64,000 nt of DNA from Clostridium sp. (GTDB lineage: Bacteria > Bacillota > Clostridia > Lachnospirales > Lachnospiraceae), in the NCBI GenBank assembly GCA_023664385.1, contig JAMPFU010000002.1:106622-170621 (forward strand). The letters are read 5' to 3'. The notes below the pieces were generated by a model. The model did not search any database and had not been told where the DNA came from. It was given only the letters and a program-made list of their open reading frames with translations. A program made the translations under genes and the position numbers. Position 1 is the stretch's first letter; each line of letters opens with the position of its first letter. This document shows positions 44,067 to 52,455 of the stretch, one piece after another.

Positions 44067-45671
44067 CTAATTTTCCCCCTTTGCTCCAGTAAGTTTAATC
44101 TCTGTTACCATTTTATTATCGGTGTCCTTAGGCGTAAGCTTTACCGTTACGGTAAGCAGCCTGTCGGCATATCTTGTATCCTCCTCAATCAGTTTGATAT
44201 TGCTGTAGCTGTAATTATCTCTTACAGTATTAGCCTTAATTACATCTTTCGGAGAATCTGTCACAATACCGGATATTATAGTACGGGCAGCCACCTTAAA
44301 CTGATTATGGGAAATCACTTTTACGCCTGCATCTGACGTACCGTAAAGATTGGTGTAAATATCTACTGGCTTTACATCGCTGTTCATCTTGTAGACATTT
44401 ATCCTTACCTTTGTCGTTCCGCCATGTCTCGTATAATATGCGTGAGCATCATCTACGCCATCATGATAAGCTGTATTGCTCTGGTCTGCCGTAGGCTTAT
44501 AAAGATAAAGCTTAACCGGTCCGTCCGGATTTTCAACATAATTATCAATTATGATATCATCATCCACAGCATATTCTACATAAGGACTTGTGCCATATCT
44601 GTACTCTGTGGCATATGGCTGATACTCAAAATAAATATCAGGACATCTGTCAGTGTAAAATTTCTGTGAAAATACGTTGTAGCTTAAGGTTTCATCTACA
44701 GTTGCACTTCCGCCGTTTTCCATCAGCGATGCTATGGAATAAGAGCTGTGATAATATACATCCGCCTTTACCACATAATAATCATCACTTTTGTTACTTG
44801 GCGTTCCGTTATCATTTTCATCTATATATATCTTTGTTACCTTTTGTAAAGAGCCTGCATAATCAACCGTATTCAGTATACTGTCGTTTGATTCATGCAT
44901 CATTGCCTGTAACCAGGAATCATAGTCTGCCTCCTTCAGCTTATCCATAGTAATGGAGAAAAACTGTGATTCTGCCTGAGCATCGAAGCTCTGTGCTGTT
45001 CCCGGTATAATGGCAACCTTCGTTACATCAAGATCCTGCATATTACCAAGATTTGTGTCATTGGGGTTACTAACCGTATCAACCCTGTTGCAGGCTACTG
45101 CCGTAACAAAGCCGTTACTGTCATATCGAACAATACTTCCTTCGTTGGTAAGCTCAAAGTCACCAGAGAAATTCGACAACTCTGCATCAGTCAGTCCATA
45201 TGCAACTTTATATCCCTGTCCTGATACATCCTTAGCCGCAAGCTTGGCAGCAAGGTCGTCAGTTACAACTTCCCTGCCATACACATGTCTTTTTGCTCCA
45301 AGCTTCGCATCATTTAACACATAATGGGTTGCAGTATATTGTACCTGCCCGTCAATGCCGCCAACTGCCGTTCCATCCGTATTATACACCTCACATGTGA
45401 TTGCGGCATGTTTTGTTACCGTGTTAATTTTGATGTCATCAGCCACGTCAGCGGCATCCGAGCCGCTGGCAATATTACTTAGGTCTGTTCTTTGAGACAT
45501 TTCCAAAACATATGCAGCATTCTCATTGATGTACTGTAATTCCTTAGCCCTTCTGCTTGTTTCAAGCGTCTGTGTAAACTGTCTCATAATAGGAACAAGA
45601 AGTACTGTTAATATGGCAATAGCTATTATGATTTCAATAAGCGTAAAACCCTTATTTTTATTCTTTGCCAT
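44067..45671 (-). CDS. Prepilin-like protein with large head (534 aa)
   Basis: The start MAKNKNKGFTLIEI is chosen because AGAGG lies about 9 nt before it; an ATG three codons upstream is less well placed. Canonical class III prepilin motif: Lys-Gly before Phe+1, Glu+5 and the helix IIIAIAILTVLLVPIMRQF. The 500-residue head is far larger than usual for a PilV/PilI-type minor pilin. It contains DENDNGTPSNKSDD, another acidic loop that could bind calcium. It is coupled to the 1003-residue gene (adjacent stop and start) and follows the PilO-like gene by 15 bp. Confidence 0.88.
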   Translation of the reverse strand: MAKNKNKGFTLIEIIIAIAILTVLLVPIMRQFTQTLETSRRAKELQYINENAAYVLEMSQRTDLSNIASGSDAADVADDIKINTVTKHAAITCEVYNTDGTAVGGIDGQVQYTATHYVLNDAKLGAKRHVYGREVVTDDLAAKLAAKDVSGQGYKVAYGLTDAELSNFSGDFELTNEGSIVRYDSNGFVTAVACNRVDTVSNPNDTNLGNMQDLDVTKVAIIPGTAQSFDAQAESQFFSITMDKLKEADYDSWLQAMMHESNDSILNTVDYAGSLQKVTKIYIDENDNGTPSNKSDDYYVVKADVYYHSSYSIASLMENGGSATVDETLSYNVFSQKFYTDRCPDIYFEYQPYATEYRYGTSPYVEYAVDDDIIIDNYVENPDGPVKLYLYKPTADQSNTAYHDGVDDAHAYYTRHGGTTKVRINVYKMNSDVKPVDIYTNLYGTSDAGVKVISHNQFKVAARTIISGIVTDSPKDVIKANTVRDNYSYSNIKLIEEDTRYADRLLTVTVKLTPKDTDNKMVTEIKLTGAKGEN

Positions 45672-45686
45672 AAATCCCATCCTCTC

Positions 45687-46799
45687 TTAATATACCTTTA
45701 CGGTACCACTCTTGCTTCCAACACTAAATCTTGGAGATGTCGTATCATCATCAACAACCTTAAAGAATACAGGAAGACTGGTCTTGTTATCAACCGTAAC
45801 CTTTACTCCGTTATTGTCGTTGCCGTCAACCCTCTTAGAAGACTCCACATATATCTTAAGGTCTGTTGACGTAATCTCCTTCTTGTATGACTTATCTCCA
45901 ATTGCATATGTAACAAAATTCTTGCCTTCTTCACTGTCGACAGTGATAACCAAGGTTTCAACGTTGTTTGCTCCGCTTGTTACATATGTGTCAGAGCCAC
46001 CTGCTGAAACAATAATTCCGTCTGAGGTATCATTGTTTGCATTGTTAAGAAGAATGTTTACATCATGGTTGCTTACGATTGCTGCTCCGTTATCTGCATC
46101 ATACTCGAAGGATGAAACAGCAACTGCACCGGTTCCGCCCTGGAATATATTTTCCACGCCGTTATTTACATTTACGCTAACCTTGTCAGCCTCCCTGTCA
46201 GTGCCTGCAACACAGTAAGCATTCAACTCTACATTACCTGTAAACGTGTCTGTTTCAGAATTATATGACATCATAACTGATGAAACATTCATCCTATACT
46301 TGTATGCCATAACATAATCAATCAAATCCTTGATGCCTTCATAGGAGCCGGTATATGCAACAGGAAATGCTGCTGAATAACAGAGATAGGAATCCTCTGT
46401 ATAGGCAACATCAGTAGTACCCTGTGCTACAGCACCTGAGCCAAGCACATAAAATAATCTAGGGCTTCCTAAGCCTACATTGCTTACATCAAACTGCTTT
46501 ACGCCCTCATCCTTGTTTATGCCCTTGATAAACATAACGCTGATCTCCTGATCGAGCGTTGCAGGGAAGTATGCTACCTCATCCTCAAACTCTGCCCGAT
46601 ACATCGCCGTATCTGCAAGATACTGGTCCTTCTTCTGTGCCTTGGCAGCGAGATCGTCATATCTTGCCTGAAGCGTATTAACCTCAGCCTGTATGGTATC
46701 CTTTTCCTCCATATTCGGCTTATACACATAAAGGTAAACTCCGCCAACGATAGCTATGGAGAGTATTACTAATAATATACTTATATTTGCTTTTGACAT
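45687..46799 (-). CDS. PilO-like inner-membrane alignment protein (370 aa)
   Basis: One N-terminal span (ISILLVILSIAIVGGVYLYVY) is followed by a coiled coil (KDTIQAEVNTLQARYDDLAAKAQKKD) and a globular region, the layout of PilO. Position right after the pilM-pilN fusion supports this. PilO pairs with PilN and links PilM to the assembly platform. The second half (about 180-370) is longer than typical PilO and carries VNNGVENIFQGGTGAV and beta-rich sequence of unknown role. GGGGG precedes the ATG by 9 nt. Confidence 0.8.
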   Translation of the reverse strand: MSKANISILLVILSIAIVGGVYLYVYKPNMEEKDTIQAEVNTLQARYDDLAAKAQKKDQYLADTAMYRAEFEDEVAYFPATLDQEISVMFIKGINKDEGVKQFDVSNVGLGSPRLFYVLGSGAVAQGTTDVAYTEDSYLCYSAAFPVAYTGSYEGIKDLIDYVMAYKYRMNVSSVMMSYNSETDTFTGNVELNAYCVAGTDREADKVSVNVNNGVENIFQGGTGAVAVSSFEYDADNGAAIVSNHDVNILLNNANNDTSDGIIVSAGGSDTYVTSGANNVETLVITVDSEEGKNFVTYAIGDKSYKKEITSTDLKIYVESSKRVDGNDNNGVKVTVDNKTSLPVFFKVVDDDTTSPRFSVGSKSGTVKVY

Positions 46800-46815
46800 A
46801 TTCTATTCCCCCCTT

Positions 46816-48459
46816 TTACTCTGCTGTTTCTTCTGTTGTTTCTTCCGTGGAAGTCTCTTCTTCTGTTGTTTCCTCCAAAAGAGCCTTCGGGTTTGTATTT
46901 ACATACACCGCAGTAACAGTAAACTCATACGATATCTGACCCGTTGCCTCATCAGTACGCTTAGCGATAGATGCCACATATGCATCATCGATACATTCTA
47001 TTGTCTTAAGCTGCATAATAAAGTCAGCAATAGAGTCATAGTCGGCAGATACACATGGAAGATTTACGCCGTCATTGGTAGAGGTAAAGCCGGTTACAAC
47101 TACTGTTGTCGGTATCTTTGCCTCAAGCTCGCTGATAAAGGTTCTTACATTTTCATTTAACTGGTATGTCGCATTGTACATGGCAATGACGTCCATATAT
47201 TCAGCCTTTGCCTGATCGTGCTCCGTAATAATCTTTTCTATATCCGATATGGCATCAATCTTTGCATTCAGGTTATCCCGTTCCTCCGTAACATCATTTT
47301 TCTGCTTAATAGAGTAAAAAGCAAGACCTGCCGCTGCGATTGCCGCTACAACAGTAAGGGCAACAAACGGCGCAACGCTTACACCTGAGCCACCCTTTGC
47401 CTTTACCGTCGGGTCAACCACATCAAAGCCCATAGGCGCAAAGGCTGCTCCGATAGAAGTTACAAGGTATACCGGATTGTAAACCTTAAGGTCAATGCTC
47501 GGATCAAACTTGATATTGTAAAGACTATCCATAATACGAACGTTTACATTTAACTGTATCTTGAACAGTCCGTCGATACCCTTTATCAGGGCGCCGTCGC
47601 CTGTGAGGAACACATCATCAATCGGCTTATCCGGATTCTTGCTTGCGTAGAAATCCATAACACGACCGATATTGTTAATCAGGTAACGGAATGCACCCGT
47701 TGCCTCATTGTCATCAAAATCAACCGTGATCAGTCTGTCGTTTTGAAGGAGTGTCATAGCTGTGGTAGCATCCACACCCTTTTCATCCATAATTACATTT
47801 ACTACTGAATTTGTACCATATGGTACCGTCCTTTGCAGAAGCAGATTATCACCCTGTACGATATTCAGTACGGTTGATTCGCTTCCTAATTGGATTACCA
47901 TGGTTGTCGCATTTTGGCTTGTCTGTGTCTTAATAAGCTGAAGCATTGCATTACCGATGTAATCAATGTTCACTACATTTAATCCTGCAAGACTTGCAAG
48001 CTCATAGTAGGACTTAACCATCTGCGTCGGCGCAGCAACGGCAAGCACACGTATCTGCTTATTGTTTTCTGCGTCTACTACTGTCTCAAGTACAGTATGA
48101 GAAACCACATAATCCTCTATGTTGACAGGGAAATACTCTGACGAGTTTGCATTTATGATTCCTCTGATTTTGTTCGGTTTTACGAAAGGTACTACAACCT
48201 CTCTGTTTACAATCTTTGCAGAAGAAAGAACAAATATCGCATTCTTGTTGGAAATGCCTCTGCTAGAAAGTTGCTCCCTGATAGCCGCTGCCACTCTGTC
48301 GGCATCCTTTATAATGCCATCCTCGTAAGCGTCCTCAGGTGTTTCAAAAATAAGTACATTGTGAATGTTTGTCTGTTTTTTCTGAGAAACAGTTAACTCA
48401 ATAATTGTGATGCTTTCATTTGTGATATCGATAGATAGCACTTTGTTTATTTTCGCCAT
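46816..48459 (-). CDS. PilM-PilN fusion protein (547 aa)
   Basis: Residues 1-345 are PilM, an actin-like ATPase (KVLSIDITNESITIIEL, VVNIDYIGNAML, VIQLGSESTVLNI, VFLTGDGALIKGIDGLF, NPVYLVTSIGAAFA). A transmembrane span follows (about 363-383, FVALTVVAAIAAAGLAFYSI), then a coiled coil and a PilN-type domain (FISELEAKIPTTVVVTGF). In most species PilM is cytoplasmic and grips the short N-terminal tail of a separate PilN; here one chain spans both sides. The tail is a run of Glu/Thr (EETTEEETSTEETTEE). The next gene is PilO-like, 16 bp away. Confidence 0.88.
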   Translation of the reverse strand: MAKINKVLSIDITNESITIIELTVSQKKQTNIHNVLIFETPEDAYEDGIIKDADRVAAAIREQLSSRGISNKNAIFVLSSAKIVNREVVVPFVKPNKIRGIINANSSEYFPVNIEDYVVSHTVLETVVDAENNKQIRVLAVAAPTQMVKSYYELASLAGLNVVNIDYIGNAMLQLIKTQTSQNATTMVIQLGSESTVLNIVQGDNLLLQRTVPYGTNSVVNVIMDEKGVDATTAMTLLQNDRLITVDFDDNEATGAFRYLINNIGRVMDFYASKNPDKPIDDVFLTGDGALIKGIDGLFKIQLNVNVRIMDSLYNIKFDPSIDLKVYNPVYLVTSIGAAFAPMGFDVVDPTVKAKGGSGVSVAPFVALTVVAAIAAAGLAFYSIKQKNDVTEERDNLNAKIDAISDIEKIITEHDQAKAEYMDVIAMYNATYQLNENVRTFISELEAKIPTTVVVTGFTSTNDGVNLPCVSADYDSIADFIMQLKTIECIDDAYVASIAKRTDEATGQISYEFTVTAVYVNTNPKALLEETTEEETSTEETTEETAE

Positions 48460-48504
48460 TCCTTATAGCCTCCCTCGCTAATCAGTGATTAAATTTTCGG
48501 TGGA

Positions 48505-49266
48505 TTACATAATCGTCCACATATTCAGGTACCAGCTTACCAGCTGCTCACCCCATATCATTGCTATATATACGCCCATAGATAAATATGGGCCAAAAGC
48601 CAACACTCTGTCAGCCTTTTTAACAGCCATCAATGTGAGATGTATCACAGAGCCCGCAACGCACCCCAGCAAAAATGCTATAATATTAAGCTTCCAGCCA
48701 AGTAGTAAGCCGGTTGCCGCCATAAGCTTTATGTCACCACCGCCCATAGCCCTTCCCTTGGAAACAAGCAGGAGCAATAGCAAAAAACCGCTGACCGCAA
48801 ATAAACCGATTACATACTGACTCCAGTTACCCAAATCGGTAACGAGTCTAATCAGACCTAAAAGAAAAATAAATATGTTAAATCCCAACGGAATTTCCTT
48901 TGTACGCCAATCAATAAAGCTTAACGCTATCAAGGCAGAAGTACACAGGCAGTAAAGTATCGTCTCCATGCTAAGACCATGTGCGAGGTAAATCCCGGCA
49001 TACAGTAAGCCGTTTAGTCCTTCGACAATCGGATACTGACAGGATATATGTACTTTACAATACCTGCACTTTCCACCTAAAAACAAATAACTAAACAGTG
49101 GAAATAAGTCATACCATGCAAGGGTATGTCCACATTCCATACAGTGAGACCTCTTTTTCGCCAGACTCTCCTTTAACGGAGTGCGTATTATCACAACATT
49201 CAGGAAGCTCCCGATTACTATGCCATATATGAAAAATATAATAGAAAAAAGTATCAGTTCTCCCAT
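48505..49266 (-). CDS. pilD: Type IV prepilin peptidase (A24 family)
   Basis: Membrane aspartyl protease that cuts prepilins before the hydrophobic helix and may N-methylate them. Both catalytic Asp motifs are visible: FIDWRTKEIP and GGGDIKLM. The N-terminal domain has the two zinc CxxC pairs, CMECGH and CRYCK, and GSFLNVVIIR. Length (253) is normal. The start is the ATG of MGELILFS; a longer frame starts with GTG six codons before. It follows the pilin gene across a strong hairpin. Confidence 0.96.
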   Translation of the reverse strand: MGELILFSIIFFIYGIVIGSFLNVVIIRTPLKESLAKKRSHCMECGHTLAWYDLFPLFSYLFLGGKCRYCKVHISCQYPIVEGLNGLLYAGIYLAHGLSMETILYCLCTSALIALSFIDWRTKEIPLGFNIFIFLLGLIRLVTDLGNWSQYVIGLFAVSGFLLLLLLVSKGRAMGGGDIKLMAATGLLLGWKLNIIAFLLGCVAGSVIHLTLMAVKKADRVLAFGPYLSMGVYIAMIWGEQLVSWYLNMWTIM

Positions 49267-49296
49267 GATATGCCCCTGCCCCACTTTTTATATACA

Positions 49297-49332
49297 GTTA
49301 AATTCCACCTGGCGAATCAGGTGGAATTTAAC
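49297..49332 (-). other. Perfect 15-bp hairpin between pilA and pilD
   Basis: GTTAAATTCCACCTG / CAGGTGGAATTTAAC, loop of 6 nt, no mismatches, 24 nt after the pilin stop. On the minus strand it is followed by TGTATATAAAAAG, which is not a T-tract, so partial termination or mRNA protection is likelier than full termination. Confidence 0.75.
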
Positions 49333-49355
49333 CATAAATTTTGTTTTAGTCAGTC

Positions 49356-49880
49356 CTACTGATAATACTTGCAGGTTTCCGGAACAAGCTGATACAATGT
49401 CTTATTACCAGAATTACCAAGATAAACCTCAACCTGACCGGTTGTTGAGCATTGTACATACCATGTATCAGGCTTGCCAGAAGCACCACTGCCATCAGCA
49501 TCCTTTTTGTACTTAATTTTTGGTATACTTTGGCTTAAATTGTTAAAAATCTCAGTTTTTGCATCAGTATCTGCACCAGATGCTGCGTTCGTCCAAACAC
49601 CATGTTCAGCAATAGAAGCAATAGCAGTTCCTCCTGGCGTAAGCTCAAGAACAGGCTGTGTAGCACCAGTGTCTGTAAAAGCAGCATATGTGTCTTCATT
49701 GGACATAGCAGTCTCTACTGCAGTCTTAATCGTTTTAGCTGCTGAAAGGTCATTTGACTTTCTTGACTTATCAATATATCTGATAAGTGCCGGTGCAATA
49801 GCGCCTGCAAGAATAGCCATGATAGCAATAACGATAATAAGCTCTACAAGTGAGAAACCTTTGTTGTTTGTTTTTTTCAT
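49356..49880 (-). CDS. pilA: Major type IV pilin (PilA-like, 174 aa)
   Basis: The start MKKTNNKGFSLVEL is chosen because AAGGAGAG lies before it; an open frame extends 24 codons upstream. Prepilin signal KKTNNKG is cut before FSLVELIIVIAIMAILAGAIAPAL, with Glu+5 present. The head of about 145 residues has the short alpha-helix/beta-sheet layout expected of a major pilin, with a single mid Cys (YVQCSTTGQ) and one near the end (PETCKYY) that could form the C-terminal disulfide-bonded loop. It is the smallest pilin in the operon, sits beside pilC and pilD, and is bracketed by hairpins, all consistent with the abundant subunit. Confidence 0.9.
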   Translation of the reverse strand: MKKTNNKGFSLVELIIVIAIMAILAGAIAPALIRYIDKSRKSNDLSAAKTIKTAVETAMSNEDTYAAFTDTGATQPVLELTPGGTAIASIAEHGVWTNAASGADTDAKTEIFNNLSQSIPKIKYKKDADGSGASGKPDTWYVQCSTTGQVEVYLGNSGNKTLYQLVPETCKYYQ

Positions 49881-49920
49881 AAATAAATCTCTCCTTTTCT
49901 TTTTATTTTTATGATATAAA

Positions 49921-49960
49921 ACCACTGTCCTCGCCCAGTGGTGTATATCCAACCGGATAT
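49921..49960 (-). other. Two small hairpins between pilC and pilA
   Basis: ACCACTG / CAGTGGT (49921-49927 with 49936-49942) and ATATCC / GGATAT (49945-49950 with 49955-49960). On the minus strand the first is followed by TTTTAT, so it could act as a weak terminator or processing site upstream of the pilin gene. Confidence 0.5.
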
Positions 49961-49964
49961 AATT

Positions 49965-51167
49965 TTAGTAGTTATCGATTGCGTCGTACATGCTAAGCAT
50001 AGGTGAATAGATAGCAAGTACGATACCACCAACGGTAACACCCATAACAACTATAATAAGCGGCTCCATCATTGCTGTAAGGGCATCAGTTGCATTATTT
50101 ACCTCCATCTCGTAGTAGTCTGCAACCTTATCCATCATGTCCTCAATATTACCTGTCTCCTCTCCTATCTTTGTCATCTGCGAAAGCATAGGAGGGAAAA
50201 TCTCCATATCCCTTATCGGCTTCGAAAGAGGTACGCCCTTGGCTACCTGTGTCTTAGCGTCCAAAAGCCCCTCTCTGATTATCTTGTTGTTCTGCATCCT
50301 TGCAACCTGCTCAATAGCATCCATAAGTGGAACGCCGGAACCCATAAGCGTGCTTAAGGTTCTTGCAAAGGTCGCTGCCGCTGACTTAACCGTAAGGTTA
50401 CCAAACAGTGGCGCCTTAATGGCTATGCTTGAGTAAAGCTGTGCGCCTGTCGGTGTCTTGCCCCACTGCACAAGCGCAAATACGATAGCTGCAATAACAA
50501 GCGCAAGCACAATACCATGATGCTGTAAAAATCCACTGAAGCTTACGAGCATCTGTGTCGGCTTCGGAAGCTCCGAACCAAGATCCTCAAACATATCTGC
50601 AAATGTAGGTACAACGCCTACAAGAAGAACTACGACTACGGCAATGACAACGATAAGGATAACGATAGGATATGTCATAGCGCCCTTTACCTTGGATTTT
50701 AACTTGTTGGCATTCTCAAAGTGAGTAGTCAGTCTATCAAAGGAAGTCTCCAAGCTACCTGAAAGTTCACCTGCCGCAACCATGTTGACAAATATAGGAG
50801 GAAAAACCTTAGGGTTCAACCTGAATGCATCTGCAAGACTGCCTCCCTTTTGCACATATGCCTGCGCTTCCCTAATCGCTCTTTGCAGTGCCTTGTTTTC
50901 AATCTGATCTCCCATCATCTCAAGTGCTGAGATCATGGTAACGCCGGCATTCAGCACGGCACCGAACTGTTTACAGAAAACTGCCAAATCCTGATCCTTT
51001 ACTTTTCCGCCTTTTTTCTTCTTGTCAGTTCCCTGTTCCTTAATCTCCTGGACGATAAAGCCCTCGGATTTAAGCTTTTCTTTTGCTTTTTCTTCGTTTA
51101 CGGCCTCAACGGTACCTTTTTTCGGTTTACCGTTTTTGTCCATAACCTTGTAATTATATTGTGCCAT
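49965..51167 (-). CDS. pilC: Type IV pilus inner-membrane platform protein PilC (GspF family)
   Basis: Polytopic platform protein of 400 residues. It has an N-terminal cytoplasmic region (YNYKVMDKNGKPKKGTVEA) and two GspF repeats: VFCKQFGAVLNAGVTMISALEMM and FARTLSTLMGSGVPLMDAIEQV, each followed by a long helix and membrane spans (VILIVVIAVVVVLLVGVVPTF). The C-terminal region MMEPLIIVVMGVTVGGIVLAIYSPML is standard. It transmits the ATPase movement to the growing pilus. A separate promoter lies 62 bp upstream. Confidence 0.96.
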   Translation of the reverse strand: MAQYNYKVMDKNGKPKKGTVEAVNEEKAKEKLKSEGFIVQEIKEQGTDKKKKGGKVKDQDLAVFCKQFGAVLNAGVTMISALEMMGDQIENKALQRAIREAQAYVQKGGSLADAFRLNPKVFPPIFVNMVAAGELSGSLETSFDRLTTHFENANKLKSKVKGAMTYPIVILIVVIAVVVVLLVGVVPTFADMFEDLGSELPKPTQMLVSFSGFLQHHGIVLALVIAAIVFALVQWGKTPTGAQLYSSIAIKAPLFGNLTVKSAAATFARTLSTLMGSGVPLMDAIEQVARMQNNKIIREGLLDAKTQVAKGVPLSKPIRDMEIFPPMLSQMTKIGEETGNIEDMMDKVADYYEMEVNNATDALTAMMEPLIIVVMGVTVGGIVLAIYSPMLSMYDAIDNY

Positions 51168-51228
51168 CTCATATCCTCCGACCCAAATTTAAAAATGAAC
51201 AAAATGTTAACAATATGTATCTAAATTG

Positions 51229-51257
51229 ATAATACACCATTTTAATATTTTTTGCAA
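51229..51257 (-). promoter_or_regulatory. Internal promoter upstream of pilC
   Basis: TTGCAA (51252-51257), 17 bp, TATTAT (51229-51234) on the minus strand, in the 182-bp gap between pilT and pilC, the largest gap in the operon. It would drive pilC, pilA and everything downstream apart from the two ATPases. Confidence 0.6.
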
Positions 51258-51349
51258 TAAATATTAAAGATAAAGATTATATTTTGTGCAAATTTTACAA
51301 ATATCATGTAATATACAGCCCTCAAAGCCATTCTATTATGTGATTTTTC

Positions 51350-52402
51350 CTACATTTGCTTCTTCATGGCAGCCTGATCCTGTGCATAGATCAGTGCATT
51401 ATCTCTTGATATGGTACCGTTTCGGTAAAGCTCCATAATAAAGTCATCCATCGTAACCATGCCCTGTGCCCTGCTGGTCTGTATCGAGGACTGTATCTGA
51501 TGGGTTTTTGCATCTCTGATCAGACTTCGTATTGCAGAGCTTGCAAGCATAACCTCGAATGCTGCCACTCGTCCGTGTCCGTCAGCAGTCGGTATCAGCG
51601 ACTGTGAAATAACACCCTCAAGTACCATAGAAAGCTGAATACGGGTCTGCTGCTGCTGGTGTGGCGGGAATACGTCAACGATACGGTCTATAGTTGACGC
51701 TGCACCGATTGTATGGAGGGTGGAGAAAACCAAGTGACCTGTCTCTGCTGCTGTTATTGCTGTAGAGATTGTCTCTAAGTCTCTCATCTCTCCTACAAGT
51801 ATGATGTCAGGGTCCTCACGGAGTGCAGCTCTAAGCGCATTTGCATAGGAAAGTGTGTCCATGCCGATCTCTCTTTGGTTTACAACTGACTTTTTGTGTT
51901 TATGTACATACTCGATCGGGTCCTCTAGTGTTATTATATGATCCGTCAGGTTTTCGTTTGCCTTATTTATGATTGAGGCAAGCGTCGTTGATTTACCGGA
52001 GCCTGTAGGACCTGTTACAAGAACAAGTCCTCTTTTTTTCTTGTAAAGCTGTACAACGGAATCAGGTATACCGAGCATATCAGGCCTTGGTATTTGGGTA
52101 TCTACCTTTCTGTATGCAGCCGCCATGTTTCCTCTGTCCATAAATACGTTTACACGGAAACGCCCGGTCTCTGCAGACGCATATGAAAAGTCGACCTCTC
52201 CTCTTTCCTTTATAATTGCCTTGTGTCTCTCATGCATGGTAGAACCGATTGCCTCTGCCACATCTGCCGGCGTAAGAGGCGGTACCTCGACCTCCGTAAG
52301 CTTACCATTGATACGAAGCTTCGGTGGTATGCCACAGGCAATATGTACGTCTGATGCATTTTGCTCTACGGCAAATGCAAGTAACTCCTTCATGTCTAAC
52401 AT
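51350..52402 (-). CDS. pilT: Type IV pilus retraction ATPase PilT
   Basis: Hexameric ATPase that depolymerises pili and powers twitching. 350 residues, as usual. Walker A is GPTGSGKST, the Asp box is ITLEDPIEYVH, Walker B ILVGEMRD, His box GHLVFSTLHT. The PilT-specific C-terminal motif AIRSLIRDAKTHQIQS matches AIRNLIRE. The N-terminal PAS-like part contains SDVHIACGIPPKLRINGKL. It follows pilB by 53 bp and lacks the zinc Cys motif that marks assembly ATPases. Its presence means the pili are probably retractable. Confidence 0.96.
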   Translation of the reverse strand: MLDMKELLAFAVEQNASDVHIACGIPPKLRINGKLTEVEVPPLTPADVAEAIGSTMHERHKAIIKERGEVDFSYASAETGRFRVNVFMDRGNMAAAYRKVDTQIPRPDMLGIPDSVVQLYKKKRGLVLVTGPTGSGKSTTLASIINKANENLTDHIITLEDPIEYVHKHKKSVVNQREIGMDTLSYANALRAALREDPDIILVGEMRDLETISTAITAAETGHLVFSTLHTIGAASTIDRIVDVFPPHQQQQTRIQLSMVLEGVISQSLIPTADGHGRVAAFEVMLASSAIRSLIRDAKTHQIQSSIQTSRAQGMVTMDDFIMELYRNGTISRDNALIYAQDQAAMKKQM

Positions 52403-52455
52403 TATATTTTCATCTCCTTCTCATTATAGTAACCACGGCAGAAGCCGCAGTATTT

